Notes: a model not told the origin generated them from the letters alone. Counted from the stretch's first letter, positions 44,918-53,704 are shown. The stretch: DNA of 59,929 nucleotides from Anaerolineales bacterium (GCA_024710905.1 JANJTV010000030.1:1-59929); one strand, 5' to 3'. Numbers and translations: made by a program.

Positions 44918-46260
44918 CCCGACCAGAAGATCCCGAAGACGAAAACTCCCAGACGCCTGAACCACAGGATAACTTCAACGAAGCTGTTGATTTCGACGCT
45001 TCAGTGAGTGATATTGCTGCCTCCGTGGAAGAAGATGGTTTTACCCCCTTGAACCGTTCTGAGCTGGATGTCGAACCCACCCAGAGCGTGCCACCGTCAC
45101 CTGCGCCTGCGGATGACCTCCCGGCCGCTTCCCGCCCCACCCGCAGGCGACGCAACCGCTCCTTCATCATCCGCCCCAGCGAAGATGAGATTGATGGCCG
45201 ACTGGATAGCATCGCCCGACGCGCAACACCAACCTTTGACTTCTTTGCCTTTGCCCTGCTAAGCGGGGCGCTGCTGGGCATTGGGTATATAATTGATGCA
45301 CCGGCCATCCTGCTCTTTGGCCTGCTGGCAGCCCCCATCCTTGCGCCCTGGATCGGCGCCATCCTGGGGATTGCCGTTGGTGAAACCCGCTTCTTCGGCC
45401 AGGCCATGGGTGGACTATTGACTGCCACAGCAATGATTTTTGTCACCGGAATCCTGGCAGGGTTGGCTTCCCGCATCTTCATGCCGTTGACCTTCAACGA
45501 AGCATTCTTCCATGCCCGGTTGTGGTGGCCAGACATTTTATTGACCTTGATCGGCACAGCCATCATCACCATCTCCCTGATCCAATCTGAAGAAAAACCC
45601 ATCCTTGCCAGCCTGATGGTTGCTTACGGGCTATTCCTGCCCATCAGCGTGGCGGGGTTTGGGTTGGGAAACGGAGTTTCCGGCCTGTGGCCACAGGCCT
45701 TTTTCGTCTTCCTGGTACACCTTTCTGCCTCCATGCTGCTCGGGTTGGCAATTTTCATGTATATGGGGTTTCGCCCAATCTCCACCAGCGGCTACATTGG
45801 CGCAGGCATTGCAGCAGTAATTTGCCTGGCCCTGCTAGTCGGGATTGCCGGGTTTGGTACCCTGCTCAGCAACCGTATGACCCCGGCAGCCACGCCCGAA
45901 CTCACGCCGGAGGCCCTTCCCAGCCCAACCACTGGAGGACTCCCCACCCCCTCCCTGCAGCCCAGCCCGACCCGTCTGGTCTTGACCCCAACGGCCATTG
46001 CCAGCCCCACACCATCACCCCAGCCAACCCCTGCGTATGGCCGTGTGCAATCGCCCGGCAATGGGGCAGTCATTCGCAGCACCCCTGGCGGCACGGCCAT
46101 TACCACTGTTGAAAATGGCTACCTGGTAGAGATCCAACCCGTACCGCCAGAAATCGTGAATGGCGTCGCCTGGATTCGCGTGCTGGTGCAAACCCCCAGT
46201 CGTGATATTGACGGTTGGATGCAGCAATCCTTGATTGCCACAGCAACTCCCGCTCCCTAA
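44914..46260 (+). CDS. DUF389-like membrane protein with C-terminal SH3b-like domain
   Basis: 448 residues. An acidic, Pro/Ser-rich N-terminus (1-85) and a basic stretch (RPTRRRRNR) precede about seven membrane helices (110-330). The LAAPILAPWIGAILGIAVGE segment fits the DUF389 family. A Thr/Pro-rich linker (about 330-390) follows, then an SH3b-like domain (about 393-445: VQSPGNGAVIRSTPGG, VNGVAWIRVLV) that would lie outside the cell. The start codon overlaps the stop of the HAD gene. SH3b domains commonly bind cell wall, so it may link membrane and wall. Function of the DUF389 core is unknown. Confidence 0.8.
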   Translation: MTRPEDPEDENSQTPEPQDNFNEAVDFDASVSDIAASVEEDGFTPLNRSELDVEPTQSVPPSPAPADDLPAASRPTRRRRNRSFIIRPSEDEIDGRLDSIARRATPTFDFFAFALLSGALLGIGYIIDAPAILLFGLLAAPILAPWIGAILGIAVGETRFFGQAMGGLLTATAMIFVTGILAGLASRIFMPLTFNEAFFHARLWWPDILLTLIGTAIITISLIQSEEKPILASLMVAYGLFLPISVAGFGLGNGVSGLWPQAFFVFLVHLSASMLLGLAIFMYMGFRPISTSGYIGAGIAAVICLALLVGIAGFGTLLSNRMTPAATPELTPEALPSPTTGGLPTPSLQPSPTRLVLTPTAIASPTPSPQPTPAYGRVQSPGNGAVIRSTPGGTAITTVENGYLVEIQPVPPEIVNGVAWIRVLVQTPSRDIDGWMQQSLIATATPAP

Positions 46261-46353
46261 ATTAACCTATTGACCAGTACAGGGCACTTAGGCCGCTTTC
46301 ACGGCCCGCTTGCCCTGCCAACCCTAACCATCAACACCTTCGGAGAAGAACGC

Positions 46354-47802
46354 ATGCCCATTCATTTTGGGACAGACGGCTGGCGCGCTGTCATTTCAGA
46401 CACTTTCACTTTCAGCAACCTGCGCATGGTTGCACAGGCCATTGCCGACGCAGCCGCATCGGAACATTGGCAAAAACAAGATGGCATTGACCCACAGAAA
46501 TTTGTCATCGGGTTCGATACCCGCTTTCTGTCAGACCGGTACGCAGGGGAAGTTGCCCGCGTGATGGCTGCCAATGGGTTTACCGTCTTGCTGGCCCAGG
46601 CCGATGCCCCCACACCCGCCATTTCTTACGCGATTAAGCATCACAGAGCAGCAGGCGGGGTAATGATTACTGCCTCGCACAATGCCCCACGCTACAACGG
46701 CGTTAAACTCAAAGCGGCCTATGGCGGTTCGGCCCTGCCTGAGCAATGCCGCCGTGTGGAAGTGTACATTAACGACAATGAAGAACAGGCCCGCGGCCCC
46801 AACCTGATGGATTTCAAAAAAGCCCGCGACATGGGCTTGATCCAAAAATTCAACCCGCTGCCCGCTTATTTCGACCACCTGCGCACCCTGATCAACACCG
46901 ACATCATCGCTGATAACCCGCAACGATTTGTGGTCGACTCAATGTTTGGCTCCGGCCGTGGCACCATCCGTGCCTTCCTACAAGGTACGGGCTGCGAAAT
47001 CAGCGAGATTCGCGGCGAAATGAACCCTGGCTTCGGCGGCGTCCACCCGGAACCGATTGCCAAATACCTGACCCCACTGGCCGGAGCCCTTGGTTCTGGA
47101 ATGGGCAATTTTGGACTGGCCACCGACGGGGACGCAGACCGGATCGGGGCCATGGATGAACGCGGGAATTTTGTTGACCCGCATAAGATTATGGCCCTGG
47201 CCTTCCAATACCTGGTGGAGAAGCGGGGCTGGCGCGGCGCAGCTGTCCGCACCGTCTCAACCACTCGTATGATCGACCGGCTGGCCAAACGGTATGATCT
47301 CCCTGTCTACGAAACGCCGGTTGGTTTTAACCATATCGCCGACTATATGATGACTGAGGATATTCTGCTGGGCGGCGAGGAATCCGGCGGGATTTCCTTT
47401 AAGGGGCATATCCCCGAAGGGGATGGTCCCATCATGGGCTTGCTGCTGGTGGAAATCATCGCGCAATCCAGGAAAACACTCGGCCAACTGGTTGAGGACC
47501 TGTTGAAAGAAGTTGGCCCGGCCTATTACGAGCGGGCTGACCTGCGCCTCTCCCGACCTGTGGCCAAAAAGGAGATGAGCGAGATGCTGGTCAACCAGGC
47601 GCCAGCCGAGATTGGCGGGCAAAAAGTGAGCGAGGTCTCCAGCCGGGACGGGGTGAAATACATTCTGGCAGACGACTCCTGGCTGCTCATCCGACCATCG
47701 GGCACAGAACCTGTCCTTAGGGTGTATGCAGAGGGCCGCAGCCAACAAATGGTTGCCGACCTGCTGGCCTATGGGCAGAGAATTGCAGAAAGCATTGTCT
47801 GA
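46354..47802 (+). CDS. Phosphoglucomutase/phosphomannomutase family protein
   Basis: 482 residues from the ATG at 46354, which has GGAGAAG six bases upstream and starts with the conserved IHFGTDGWRA; an in-frame ATG at 46270 would add 28 unrelated residues. The four alpha-D-phosphohexomutase domains are present: the active serine loop TASHNAP (S108), the magnesium loop DGDADR (about 255), the sugar loop GGEESGG and the phosphate loop RPSGTEPVLRVYAE. It interconverts hexose 1- and 6-phosphates for polysaccharide or nucleotide sugar synthesis. Sequence alone does not tell glucose from mannose or glucosamine. A strong terminator follows after three bases. Confidence 0.95.
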   Translation: MPIHFGTDGWRAVISDTFTFSNLRMVAQAIADAAASEHWQKQDGIDPQKFVIGFDTRFLSDRYAGEVARVMAANGFTVLLAQADAPTPAISYAIKHHRAAGGVMITASHNAPRYNGVKLKAAYGGSALPEQCRRVEVYINDNEEQARGPNLMDFKKARDMGLIQKFNPLPAYFDHLRTLINTDIIADNPQRFVVDSMFGSGRGTIRAFLQGTGCEISEIRGEMNPGFGGVHPEPIAKYLTPLAGALGSGMGNFGLATDGDADRIGAMDERGNFVDPHKIMALAFQYLVEKRGWRGAAVRTVSTTRMIDRLAKRYDLPVYETPVGFNHIADYMMTEDILLGGEESGGISFKGHIPEGDGPIMGLLLVEIIAQSRKTLGQLVEDLLKEVGPAYYERADLRLSRPVAKKEMSEMLVNQAPAEIGGQKVSEVSSRDGVKYILADDSWLLIRPSGTEPVLRVYAEGRSQQMVADLLAYGQRIAESIV

Positions 47803-47805
47803 GGC

Positions 47806-47832
47806 AAGGGCCATCCCAGTGGGATGGCCCTT
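47806..47832 (+). terminator. Intrinsic terminator of the phosphohexomutase gene
   Basis: AAGGGCCATCCC (47806-47817) pairs with GGGATGGCCCTT (47821-47832) around AGT, followed by TGATTATC. The stem is 12 bp with a strong GC core. Confidence 0.85.
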
Positions 47833-47872
47833 TGATTATCATAAGCACGATATAGCATAAGCGCCCCTTATT

Positions 47873-47908
47873 GCAACACATCACACAATCAAATGTGTGA
47901 TGTGTTGC
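47873..47908. promoter_or_regulatory. 36-bp inverted repeat with perfect 15-bp arms
   Basis: GCAACACATCACACA (47873-47887) and TGTGTGATGTGTTGC (47894-47908) are exact inverse complements around ATCAAA. No T run follows, so it is not a terminator. The right arm overlaps the -35 of the XRE-cupin promoter, which makes an operator for that regulator, or for another protein, likely. Confidence 0.6.
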
Positions 47909-47940
47909 CTTTAATCACATAAATAACTATAATTATAGTT
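47905..47940 (+). promoter_or_regulatory. Promoter with palindromic -10 region
   Basis: TTGCCT (47905-47910), a 17-base spacer and TATAAT (47928-47933) form a promoter for the XRE-cupin/cytochrome operon. The -10 lies inside the perfect 16-bp palindrome AACTATAATTATAGTT (47925-47940), which could be a second operator. Confidence 0.6.
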
Positions 47941-47965
47941 GAAACAACCACTCAGGAAACCTGAC

Positions 47966-48586
47966 ATGAGCCAAATTCAGCCATCCCAGCACGAAAACAC
48001 GATCGAAGAAATCAACGTCGGAGCCCGCTTACGGACGATTCGCATCCAGGCAGGGATGACCATCCGAGGATTGGCAGAATTGAGCGGGTTGAATGTGAAC
48101 ACACTCAGTATGATTGAAAACGAAAAGACCTCCCCCAGTGTCAGCACCCTGCAGCAATTGGCTCAGGCCTTGCAAACCCCGATCTCATCCTTCTTTGAAG
48201 AAGAAGAAAACAGTCGAAAGGTTATCTTCCAGAAGCACAACCAACGTCCTGCCATGGCTTTTTCCCACGGCATCATGCAAGACCTGGCCGCAGGGATGCC
48301 TCGTTTCGGCGCAGAACCAATCCTGGTCACCCTCAAACCCTTTGCGGACAGCGGCAGAAAGCCGATCGTCCATACTGGCAGGGAATTTGTATACTGCCTG
48401 GAGGGACAGGTCTTATATGAGGTGGATGGCGTTCCATACGAAATGTACCCCGGCGACAGCCTGCTGTTTGAAGCCTACCTCACCCATCACTGGAAGAATC
48501 TGTCCGCATCCAACGCGCGTATCCTGTTGGTGCTCTGCCCGATGGATTCGCGCGACCAGCCTGCCGAGCGTCATTTTGGCGCTTAA
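47966..48586 (+). CDS. XRE-family regulator with cupin sensor domain (2)
   Basis: 206 residues from the ATG at 47966, which has AGGAAA eight bases upstream; a TTG start at 47939 lies inside the promoter and is rejected. The XRE domain (about 17-75) contains IRGLAELSGLNVNTLSMIEN and SPSVSTLQQLAQAL. The cupin (about 130-195) has HTGREFVYCLEGQVLYEV and PGDSLLFEAYLTHHWKN. It is clearly a paralogue of the regulator at 15591, with the same domain order and nearly the same helix-turn-helix. It heads an operon with a triheme cytochrome and an ArsR repressor. The large inverted repeat over its promoter suggests autoregulation. Confidence 0.92.
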   Translation: MSQIQPSQHENTIEEINVGARLRTIRIQAGMTIRGLAELSGLNVNTLSMIENEKTSPSVSTLQQLAQALQTPISSFFEEEENSRKVIFQKHNQRPAMAFSHGIMQDLAAGMPRFGAEPILVTLKPFADSGRKPIVHTGREFVYCLEGQVLYEVDGVPYEMYPGDSLLFEAYLTHHWKNLSASNARILLVLCPMDSRDQPAERHFGA

Positions 48587-48595
48587 GGAGAAAAA

Positions 48596-49150
48596 ATGAA
48601 AAAGCATACTGCGTTCGCAAAAGCGATTTCAATCCTGGTTTCCGGCCTCGCCATCCTGATCACAGCTGGCCCAGCCTTGGCTTACGACCTTCATCAAGAA
48701 GATGAACCTGCCCTGCCAGCCTCCCCGGCAGGCACATGCCTGAGCTGTCATGAAAACCTTTACATCATGCACGATACCGGGAAATATTTTTGCCTGCACG
48801 AGTCACCAATGAACTGTGTCGATTGCCATGGCGGCGATCCAACCGCGACCACCATGGAACTGGCGCACTATGATCGGGAAGACCACCCGGTAATTGAACA
48901 TGAAATTACCATCTGTCAGGACTGCCACCCAATGGATTGCGAAAAGCATATCACCCAGTTTGACCAGGTCGCCGGGATCAGTAACATCGTCAACGCCCCG
49001 GCCTACCAATCCGAACGGATGGCGAAAGTGTCCGATCCAACCCCATCCTGGTTCACTCGTGCGCCTTTTACAGCCATTGAAATTGCCACCTTAATCCTGG
49101 GCAGCCTGGGCCTGGCAGTTCTTGGCTTGGCCTGGTGGAAGAAATCCTGA
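48596..49150 (+). CDS. Membrane-anchored triheme cytochrome c
   Basis: 184 residues; the ATG follows GGAG. A signal peptide (about 1-29, ends PALAYD) is followed by three CXXCH sites: CLSCH (about C48), CVDCH (about C74) and CQDCH (about C107). There are additional CxxH-like and histidine-rich stretches (FCLHES, DCEKHI) that may offer distal ligands. One membrane helix near the C-terminus (about 160-180) ends with WWKKS, so hemes face outside. It resembles small tetraheme or triheme electron carriers but I do not recognise the exact family. It lies between an XRE-cupin and an ArsR gene, the same company as the octaheme operon, and may be an electron carrier for that system. Confidence 0.85.
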   Translation: MKKHTAFAKAISILVSGLAILITAGPALAYDLHQEDEPALPASPAGTCLSCHENLYIMHDTGKYFCLHESPMNCVDCHGGDPTATTMELAHYDREDHPVIEHEITICQDCHPMDCEKHITQFDQVAGISNIVNAPAYQSERMAKVSDPTPSWFTRAPFTAIEIATLILGSLGLAVLGLAWWKKS

Positions 49151-49158
49151 GGTGCTCA

Positions 49159-49485
49159 ATGGAAGACCATAACAAGGCCATTTTCGAGATCCAGGCCAAT
49201 TTCTGCAAGGCAATGGCCAACCCGGCCTGCCTGCCAATTCTGCACCTTTTGAGATATCAGCCAATGACTGTTGGCGAAATCGTTCATGCCAGCCGGAACA
49301 ATCAGCCAATGATCTCCCGTCAATTGGCCATCCTGCGTTGTGTAGGTGTTGTGAGTTGCTATCGGCGTGGAAACGAGATTGAATACGAACTGGACAATCC
49401 ACATATCGGAGAAGTCTGTGACATGGTGAGAGCCGTTCTTGTGGAACAGACACAGCGCCGATCCAACCTGCTGAATGAATTGTGA
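49159..49485 (+). CDS. ArsR-family repressor (2), cysteine-rich
   Basis: 108 residues from the ATG at 49159, which has GAGG seven bases upstream; an ATG at 49135 overlaps the cytochrome gene. The winged helix has NPACLPILHLLRYQ, the recognition helix NNQPMISRQLAILR and the wing SCYRRGNEIEYEL. Cysteines lie in NFCKAM, PACLPI, ILRCVG, VSCYRR and EVCDMV, far more than in the first ArsR protein, so thiol-based sensing is attractive. The C-terminal RRSNLLNEL matches HRANLMEVINE of the paralogue at 16372. It is last in an operon after an XRE-cupin and a cytochrome gene, the same trio found at 15591-18178. Confidence 0.9.
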   Translation: MEDHNKAIFEIQANFCKAMANPACLPILHLLRYQPMTVGEIVHASRNNQPMISRQLAILRCVGVVSCYRRGNEIEYELDNPHIGEVCDMVRAVLVEQTQRRSNLLNEL

Positions 49486-49508
49486 AGGATTTTCCAGCCT
49501 AACCAGAA

Positions 49509-49544
49509 AAAAACATGGCCGCTAAAAGAAGCGGCCATGTTTTT
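49509..49544. terminator. Bidirectional intrinsic terminator
   Basis: AAAAACATGGCCGC (49509-49522) pairs with GCGGCCATGTTTTT (49531-49544), with one more T-A pair inside. It separates the convergent ArsR gene and the MutL-type cluster. Confidence 0.9.
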
Positions 49545-49561
49545 GGTTAAGCAGGAACTGT

Positions 49562-50173
49562 TTAGATGTTTGCGTTTCGCAAGCGTCGCGAGAAGAAGAT
49601 TACAAACACCAGCACGATTGCTGAAATAACCAGCAATGGTAGCCCAACTTCATCCGCAAAACCGGTTTGGGAAAGAGCCGTCGGGGTGGGCATCAGGGTG
49701 GCAGTCAACTGGGTATTGGCCAATTGGGTTTGCAGGGCCTCCACCGTGGCAGTGGCGGGGTCGGAGGTGGGCAAGGCGGCAGACGTTTCAGTGGCAAAAA
49801 CAACCAGCGGGGTGACCGTCGCGGTCGGGGTGAAGATATCCGTAGCAGTGGCGGTTGCCGTAAAAAGGGCTGCTTCCTGGGTCAGTTGCGCCACAGAGGT
49901 CGCCTCGGCAAACAGGGCTTGCGAAGTGGCTTCTGCAGCCTGCTGGGCCTCGCGCTGGCGGGGAAGCACCAGCAAGGCATAGACTGCCATACAAATCAAT
50001 GATAACAAGACCAGGCCGCCAAAGACAATGGCGACAATCATGAAAGTACGGTTGTTAGAACCGCCCTCCTCCTCTTCGTCACCGCCTTCGTCATCTGAAA
50101 AATCGCCCCCCGAGTCGGCTTCAGGCATCAGGTTGGCATCTTCATCGTCATCAAAGATAAATGTATTGGACAT
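49562..50173 (-). CDS. Membrane protein with acidic N-terminus and sortase-like C-terminal signal
   Basis: 203 residues from the ATG at 50173, with AGGAG upstream; a GTG five codons earlier overlaps the ribosome site. Residues 1-42 are strongly acidic (DDDEDANLMPEAD, GGDEEEEGG). A membrane helix follows (about 45-70), then a Thr/Ala/Pro-rich region with an EAQQAAEATSQALFAEA helix. Near the end comes LSQTG, a hydrophobic helix and a basic tail RRLRNANI, the plan of LPXTG-type sortase substrates, though the first residues (LSQTG) differ from LPXTG. No known family. It is the last gene of the minus-strand cluster and stops 17 bases before the terminator arm. Confidence 0.75.
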   Translation of the reverse strand: MSNTFIFDDDEDANLMPEADSGGDFSDDEGGDEEEEGGSNNRTFMIVAIVFGGLVLLSLICMAVYALLVLPRQREAQQAAEATSQALFAEATSVAQLTQEAALFTATATATDIFTPTATVTPLVVFATETSAALPTSDPATATVEALQTQLANTQLTATLMPTPTALSQTGFADEVGLPLLVISAIVLVFVIFFSRRLRNANI

Positions 50174-50203
50174 AGCGTTTCTCCTCACTGGGTTGGGGCT
50201 ATT

Positions 50204-51259
50204 TTACCCCAGCACTTCCATGTTTGACAGCGGAACAAGCATTTGTTGGCCAGAATCAAGCCGCACCATTGCAGCGCGAGCAGAAACCCCATTGGGCAGC
50301 AAACTCAGGCCAGGCCGCAATTGCTCAATCGTCCCCAACCGGGCAGCTTCAGTCAGGGAATGGATACGCACCTGCTGGCCGGGGGCAAATGTATCCAGGT
50401 CACGCGGCTCAGCAGGCTCCTGTGAAACAGGCAGGGGGATAACCAGCTCAGGGCGGCTCCCCTTGGTACGATCAAATACTTCTGCCATGACCGTCACTTC
50501 ACGCTTTGTATTCGTGGTCAGCAACTTGAAAATATTGGACGATATCGGGCGGTTGCCAAAACCCTCCAGCAGTAGGATCGGGTAAGGCATCTGGCTGGCG
50601 GCCCCCACAAGCGTGGAGGACATACTGCCGAGGATCAGGCCACGCACAGGCAGTTCGGCGGCATCTTTTAACACAGCAGCGCTGCGCACATGCCCTGCCA
50701 GCAGGATCGAGCCCCTCAGGCTGACATCCAAATTTTCGACCAGCAATTCACTCTCACCAGTATCAGCCATGTTAAATAGGATGCCGGTATCTGTTTTCCC
50801 GTTGCCCCACATGCCCTGGATTAGCAAGCCCGTTGCGCGGATGACCGCGCCGCGTTCAGGGATAATCTCCGTCACTGTACCTGCCAAGCCGGAACGCAAC
50901 TCAAAAAGCTGACCACCGGTTTCAAGGACAACCTTACCACCACCGGTGATGACCACCCGACCAGCAATGGGAGAAAAAGCCTCACGAGCCAGCACACCAC
51001 TTGCTTCGGCCAGCTTGTCACCCTTGGCGATTTTTTGCCCGCGCCTGACTTTGATGTACTGATCGGTCTTTTCAGGCGGCAGGTGCAACATGGCAGCCAC
51101 ATCCAATATGGCATGCCGCCGGTTGATGGCCGTTTCAGCAATCACATCCGCCGCGCCAATTTTTTGACCAACCTGCACCAAGACACGCCCCGGCGCAGGG
51201 AGGACACGTGTCCGAACAATGGTTGTCAGGGGCAGGATGTGTGTTATTGACGCCAGCAT
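50204..51259 (-). CDS. Conserved hypothetical protein beside MutL-like gene, beta-rich
   Basis: 351 residues; the ATG has GGAGG about ten bases upstream, inside the end of the preceding gene. The N-terminal half resembles carrier-type or barrel-sandwich repeats (VLVQVGQKIGAADVIAE, IKVRRGQKIAKGDKLAE and IAGRVVITGGGKVVLETG), with swivelling hybrid motifs as in biotinyl/lipoyl domains but without the acceptor lysine motif. The middle contains ELPVRGLILGSMSSTLVG and the C-terminal third a KOW-like barrel (FAPGQQVRIHSL). No catalytic residues stand out. It overlaps the MutL-like operon in the same direction with a three-base gap, so the two products probably work together. Confidence 0.8.
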   Translation of the reverse strand: MLASITHILPLTTIVRTRVLPAPGRVLVQVGQKIGAADVIAETAINRRHAILDVAAMLHLPPEKTDQYIKVRRGQKIAKGDKLAEASGVLAREAFSPIAGRVVITGGGKVVLETGGQLFELRSGLAGTVTEIIPERGAVIRATGLLIQGMWGNGKTDTGILFNMADTGESELLVENLDVSLRGSILLAGHVRSAAVLKDAAELPVRGLILGSMSSTLVGAASQMPYPILLLEGFGNRPISSNIFKLLTTNTKREVTVMAEVFDRTKGSRPELVIPLPVSQEPAEPRDLDTFAPGQQVRIHSLTEAARLGTIEQLRPGLSLLPNGVSARAAMVRLDSGQQMLVPLSNMEVLG

Positions 51260-51262
51260 GGC

Positions 51263-53017
51263 TTAGCCTCCTCCCAGGGTGGTTTGCCAGCGCCGCATCA
51301 GGTCGCGGCGTTTGTCAGCTTCCTGCGGTAGGCGTAGCGGGCGCCCCCGTGCATCAATCACCACCCCCAGGGAGCTGCCAATCACATCCAGTTCACCGGC
51401 CCGGCCTGGCCCCAGGCCAACGTCGGTACGGCCCATCGGACGCAGTTGCAAACGAGCTGTTTGACCTGCTTCCAGGGGCAGGACCTGTAACTGGCCCATC
51501 TTGATCTGGTTTTCTGCCTGGCTGCCATCTTCGCGAGTCAATTTGAGCTTCAGAACGGGTGTACCGTAGTTCGCATTACTGACCGGTGAAATGACTGTTG
51601 CCAGGTAACTGAGAGCACCGGAGTTAATTACCTGGATTGGCAGCAGGCTGTTGATCTCGGCTGCCGCGCCAAGCATGGAGAGGATATTGTTCTGGTCAAG
51701 TGCCAGGGTGGTGATGCCCGAAGGCTGCAGGCCATCCAAGAGCATGAGTAATTTTTGCCCCTGGGTTGGGGCTTCGGTAATCACTGCACCAGACGCAAAA
51801 ATCGGCTCGAAGGGTGGTAAAACCCCTGAGCGTGAGCGGCGGAATGCAGGCAATCGAGCGGCCGTAGCGCCTGCCACCAGTTGCAGGATTCGTCGGGCCA
51901 GGCCCTGTTCTATTGCCAGTTCCGTAGCGTTGGCAGGGATATAAGCTGGCTGGAGTGATTTTTGGGCCATGTAATCTCGCAGCAAATCATCCGAAACATC
52001 AGCAATAATCCACTGGGATAGGTCCTCGAGGGAGGTATAGCGCAACAACCCGGCCAGCGGTTCTCCCAGCCCAAACTGAGGAAAGACCCCCAGGTGCAAG
52101 TCACCATCGAAAGATACACCCATTGAGGCTGCCCCCGCGCCGAGATCGACACACATCACACCCTTGTCTGACTCGAAATACCGGGCCAGGAAGCGCACCA
52201 TGCGCCCCTGGGCATTGGATGAAGGCATGAGCATATCCCCGGCTAGGATACGGATTTCTTCCACTTCGGGCATCTGCCGGGCACGGATTCCCACCACCAG
52301 GCGCGCCAACTCACGCTGCGCAGGCGCCAGGTCTTCAAAAGTCGGCAGGGGACGAATGTTCGGCGCTGTGGAAACCTGTGGGGCAATGCCTTTCAGAGTG
52401 GCCTGGATTTCATCGGCCAAGGCCTGGTTACCGGCATATAACACGGAAGGCCGCCTGGCCTCCGGCAACAGGTAGGTTGCCAGGCCAATCAACTCCACCA
52501 ACTTGTTAATGGTCTGGGTGGCGCCGCCATCGGTGCCGCCAGCAATCAGCACCAGGTCTGGTGAACATCGCATGATGGCATCCACCTGCTCATCAGGGCG
52601 GCGTGTGTCGTTCATGGAGAAGGTTTCTACGATACGGGCATAAGTGGTCTGGGCCAGGTTTTGCGCACTACGCAGCGAAACTTCGGGCAGGACACCCACC
52701 ACCACCGTGCGAATGGATGGCCCGGCAGAGATGGTGGCTGCGAAATGATCCACACCCAAACCGTCTGGCTGGGAGGGGGTAATCAGACGGCCGTCATTGT
52801 CCATCAATGGCTTGCCAATTAACCCCTGCAAAGACTGGATAGCCGCCTGCAGGCCAACGACCAGGTTTTTGATTGGCGCAGCAGAAGTGGTTGGGGCCTG
52901 GGCCATGGCAATGAACCGATATTTGCCTTCGACCACATCGAAGTAAGCGGCGCGCGTGTTCACCGCGCCGATATCGACGGCCAAGAGGGAATTGGCTTCA
53001 ACGAGGGATGCAGGCAT
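51263..53017 (-). CDS. MutL-like (GlmL-type) ASKHA protein
   Basis: 584 residues. The start LLAVDIGAVNTRAAYFD is the phosphate-1 loop of actin/Hsp70-type ATPases, with LVLIAGGTDGGATQTI and GVMCVDLGAGAASMGVSF as further ATP-site segments. The whole fits the glutamate mutase accessory protein MutL/GlmL family, thought to be chaperone-like reactivators of B12-dependent mutases. It is not the mismatch-repair MutL. No mutase subunit is encoded in the window, so the partner here is probably different. It belongs to a minus-strand cluster of unknown membrane and beta-rich proteins, with a six-base gap to the gene before it and three to the gene after it. Confidence 0.88.
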   Translation of the reverse strand: MPASLVEANSLLAVDIGAVNTRAAYFDVVEGKYRFIAMAQAPTTSAAPIKNLVVGLQAAIQSLQGLIGKPLMDNDGRLITPSQPDGLGVDHFAATISAGPSIRTVVVGVLPEVSLRSAQNLAQTTYARIVETFSMNDTRRPDEQVDAIMRCSPDLVLIAGGTDGGATQTINKLVELIGLATYLLPEARRPSVLYAGNQALADEIQATLKGIAPQVSTAPNIRPLPTFEDLAPAQRELARLVVGIRARQMPEVEEIRILAGDMLMPSSNAQGRMVRFLARYFESDKGVMCVDLGAGAASMGVSFDGDLHLGVFPQFGLGEPLAGLLRYTSLEDLSQWIIADVSDDLLRDYMAQKSLQPAYIPANATELAIEQGLARRILQLVAGATAARLPAFRRSRSGVLPPFEPIFASGAVITEAPTQGQKLLMLLDGLQPSGITTLALDQNNILSMLGAAAEINSLLPIQVINSGALSYLATVISPVSNANYGTPVLKLKLTREDGSQAENQIKMGQLQVLPLEAGQTARLQLRPMGRTDVGLGPGRAGELDVIGSSLGVVIDARGRPLRLPQEADKRRDLMRRWQTTLGGG

Positions 53018-53023
53018 AGGTCT

Positions 53024-53698
53024 CTAAAATAAACTCATAATAAAAGCCAGGATGGATTGGATACGGTCCACCAGGGCAGCCAGCGCCGCAGAAAAGATCC
53101 CGGCAAAAAGCACGCCTAGAGTGATGGCAATAAATACCTGCCCGACAAAGGCGATTCCGCGCATTACTAGGCCGCGCTGGCCGGTTTCGCGTTCCTTGCT
53201 ACTCACACCAAACTGGAAGTAAGCCAGCGAGGCAACGGTGCCAACGACAATTAACACAGACTCAATCACCTTTTCAATGAAAAAGGGAGAGTCAGCCAGC
53301 ACCCGCATGTCAAATAGATTAATCGACGCCTGGGTTTGCGGGATGAGCGTACCCAGCACTGACCCGGAAACAGCTACCGCAGCACCAACACCCACCAGGA
53401 AGGCGACAACCGGGCGGCTGACGCCTTCAAGGCGGCGGAAAACGCGCAACAGAAGCATCAACGATAGGATCAGTGGCGGAATCAACAAGATTTGATCAAC
53501 AGGTGTTCCAGAGAGCAAGGGCAGGAGCATCTTGCTCACAATCACCTGGTTCCAGACCACGGAAGCCACATAACCCGCCGCCAGGCCAACAAAAACGTGC
53601 ACGGCCACGCGAAAGAACAGGTTATCGCCTACCAGGTAACTGAGCACCATAACCGTAAACAAAAAGCCGAGCAATCCCGTCAACAGATCCGTTGCCAT
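53024..53698 (-). CDS. Membrane protein of the MutL-like cluster, unknown function
   Basis: 224 residues with about six hydrophobic helices: 5-25, 30-52, 65-85, 92-115, 138-160 and 185-215. Short polar loops carry FRRLEGVSRP and GVSSKERETGQRGL. There is no signal peptide separate from the first helix and I see no enzyme motif. It sits between the zinc-ribbon DWL protein (six bases apart) and the MutL-like protein (six bases apart), so all three are co-transcribed and likely part of one membrane assembly. The family is not recognised. Confidence 0.78.
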   Translation of the reverse strand: MATDLLTGLLGFLFTVMVLSYLVGDNLFFRVAVHVFVGLAAGYVASVVWNQVIVSKMLLPLLSGTPVDQILLIPPLILSLMLLLRVFRRLEGVSRPVVAFLVGVGAAVAVSGSVLGTLIPQTQASINLFDMRVLADSPFFIEKVIESVLIVVGTVASLAYFQFGVSSKERETGQRGLVMRGIAFVGQVFIAITLGVLFAGIFSAALAALVDRIQSILAFIMSLF

Positions 53699-53704
53699 GC
53701 AGGC

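Noticed and set aside
46270..46353. Upstream start of the phosphohexomutase
   Set aside because: The extra 28 residues are not part of the family and no ribosome site precedes them.
47873..47908. Large inverted repeat as a second terminator
   Set aside because: No T run follows on either strand, and its right arm is part of a good promoter.
47939..47965. TTG start of the second XRE-cupin gene
   Set aside because: It lies in the -10 palindrome, upstream of any possible transcript start; the ATG at 47966 has a ribosome site.
51263..53017. Mismatch-repair MutL
   Set aside because: The protein starts with an actin-type VDIGAVNT loop and has none of the GHKL motifs of repair MutL.
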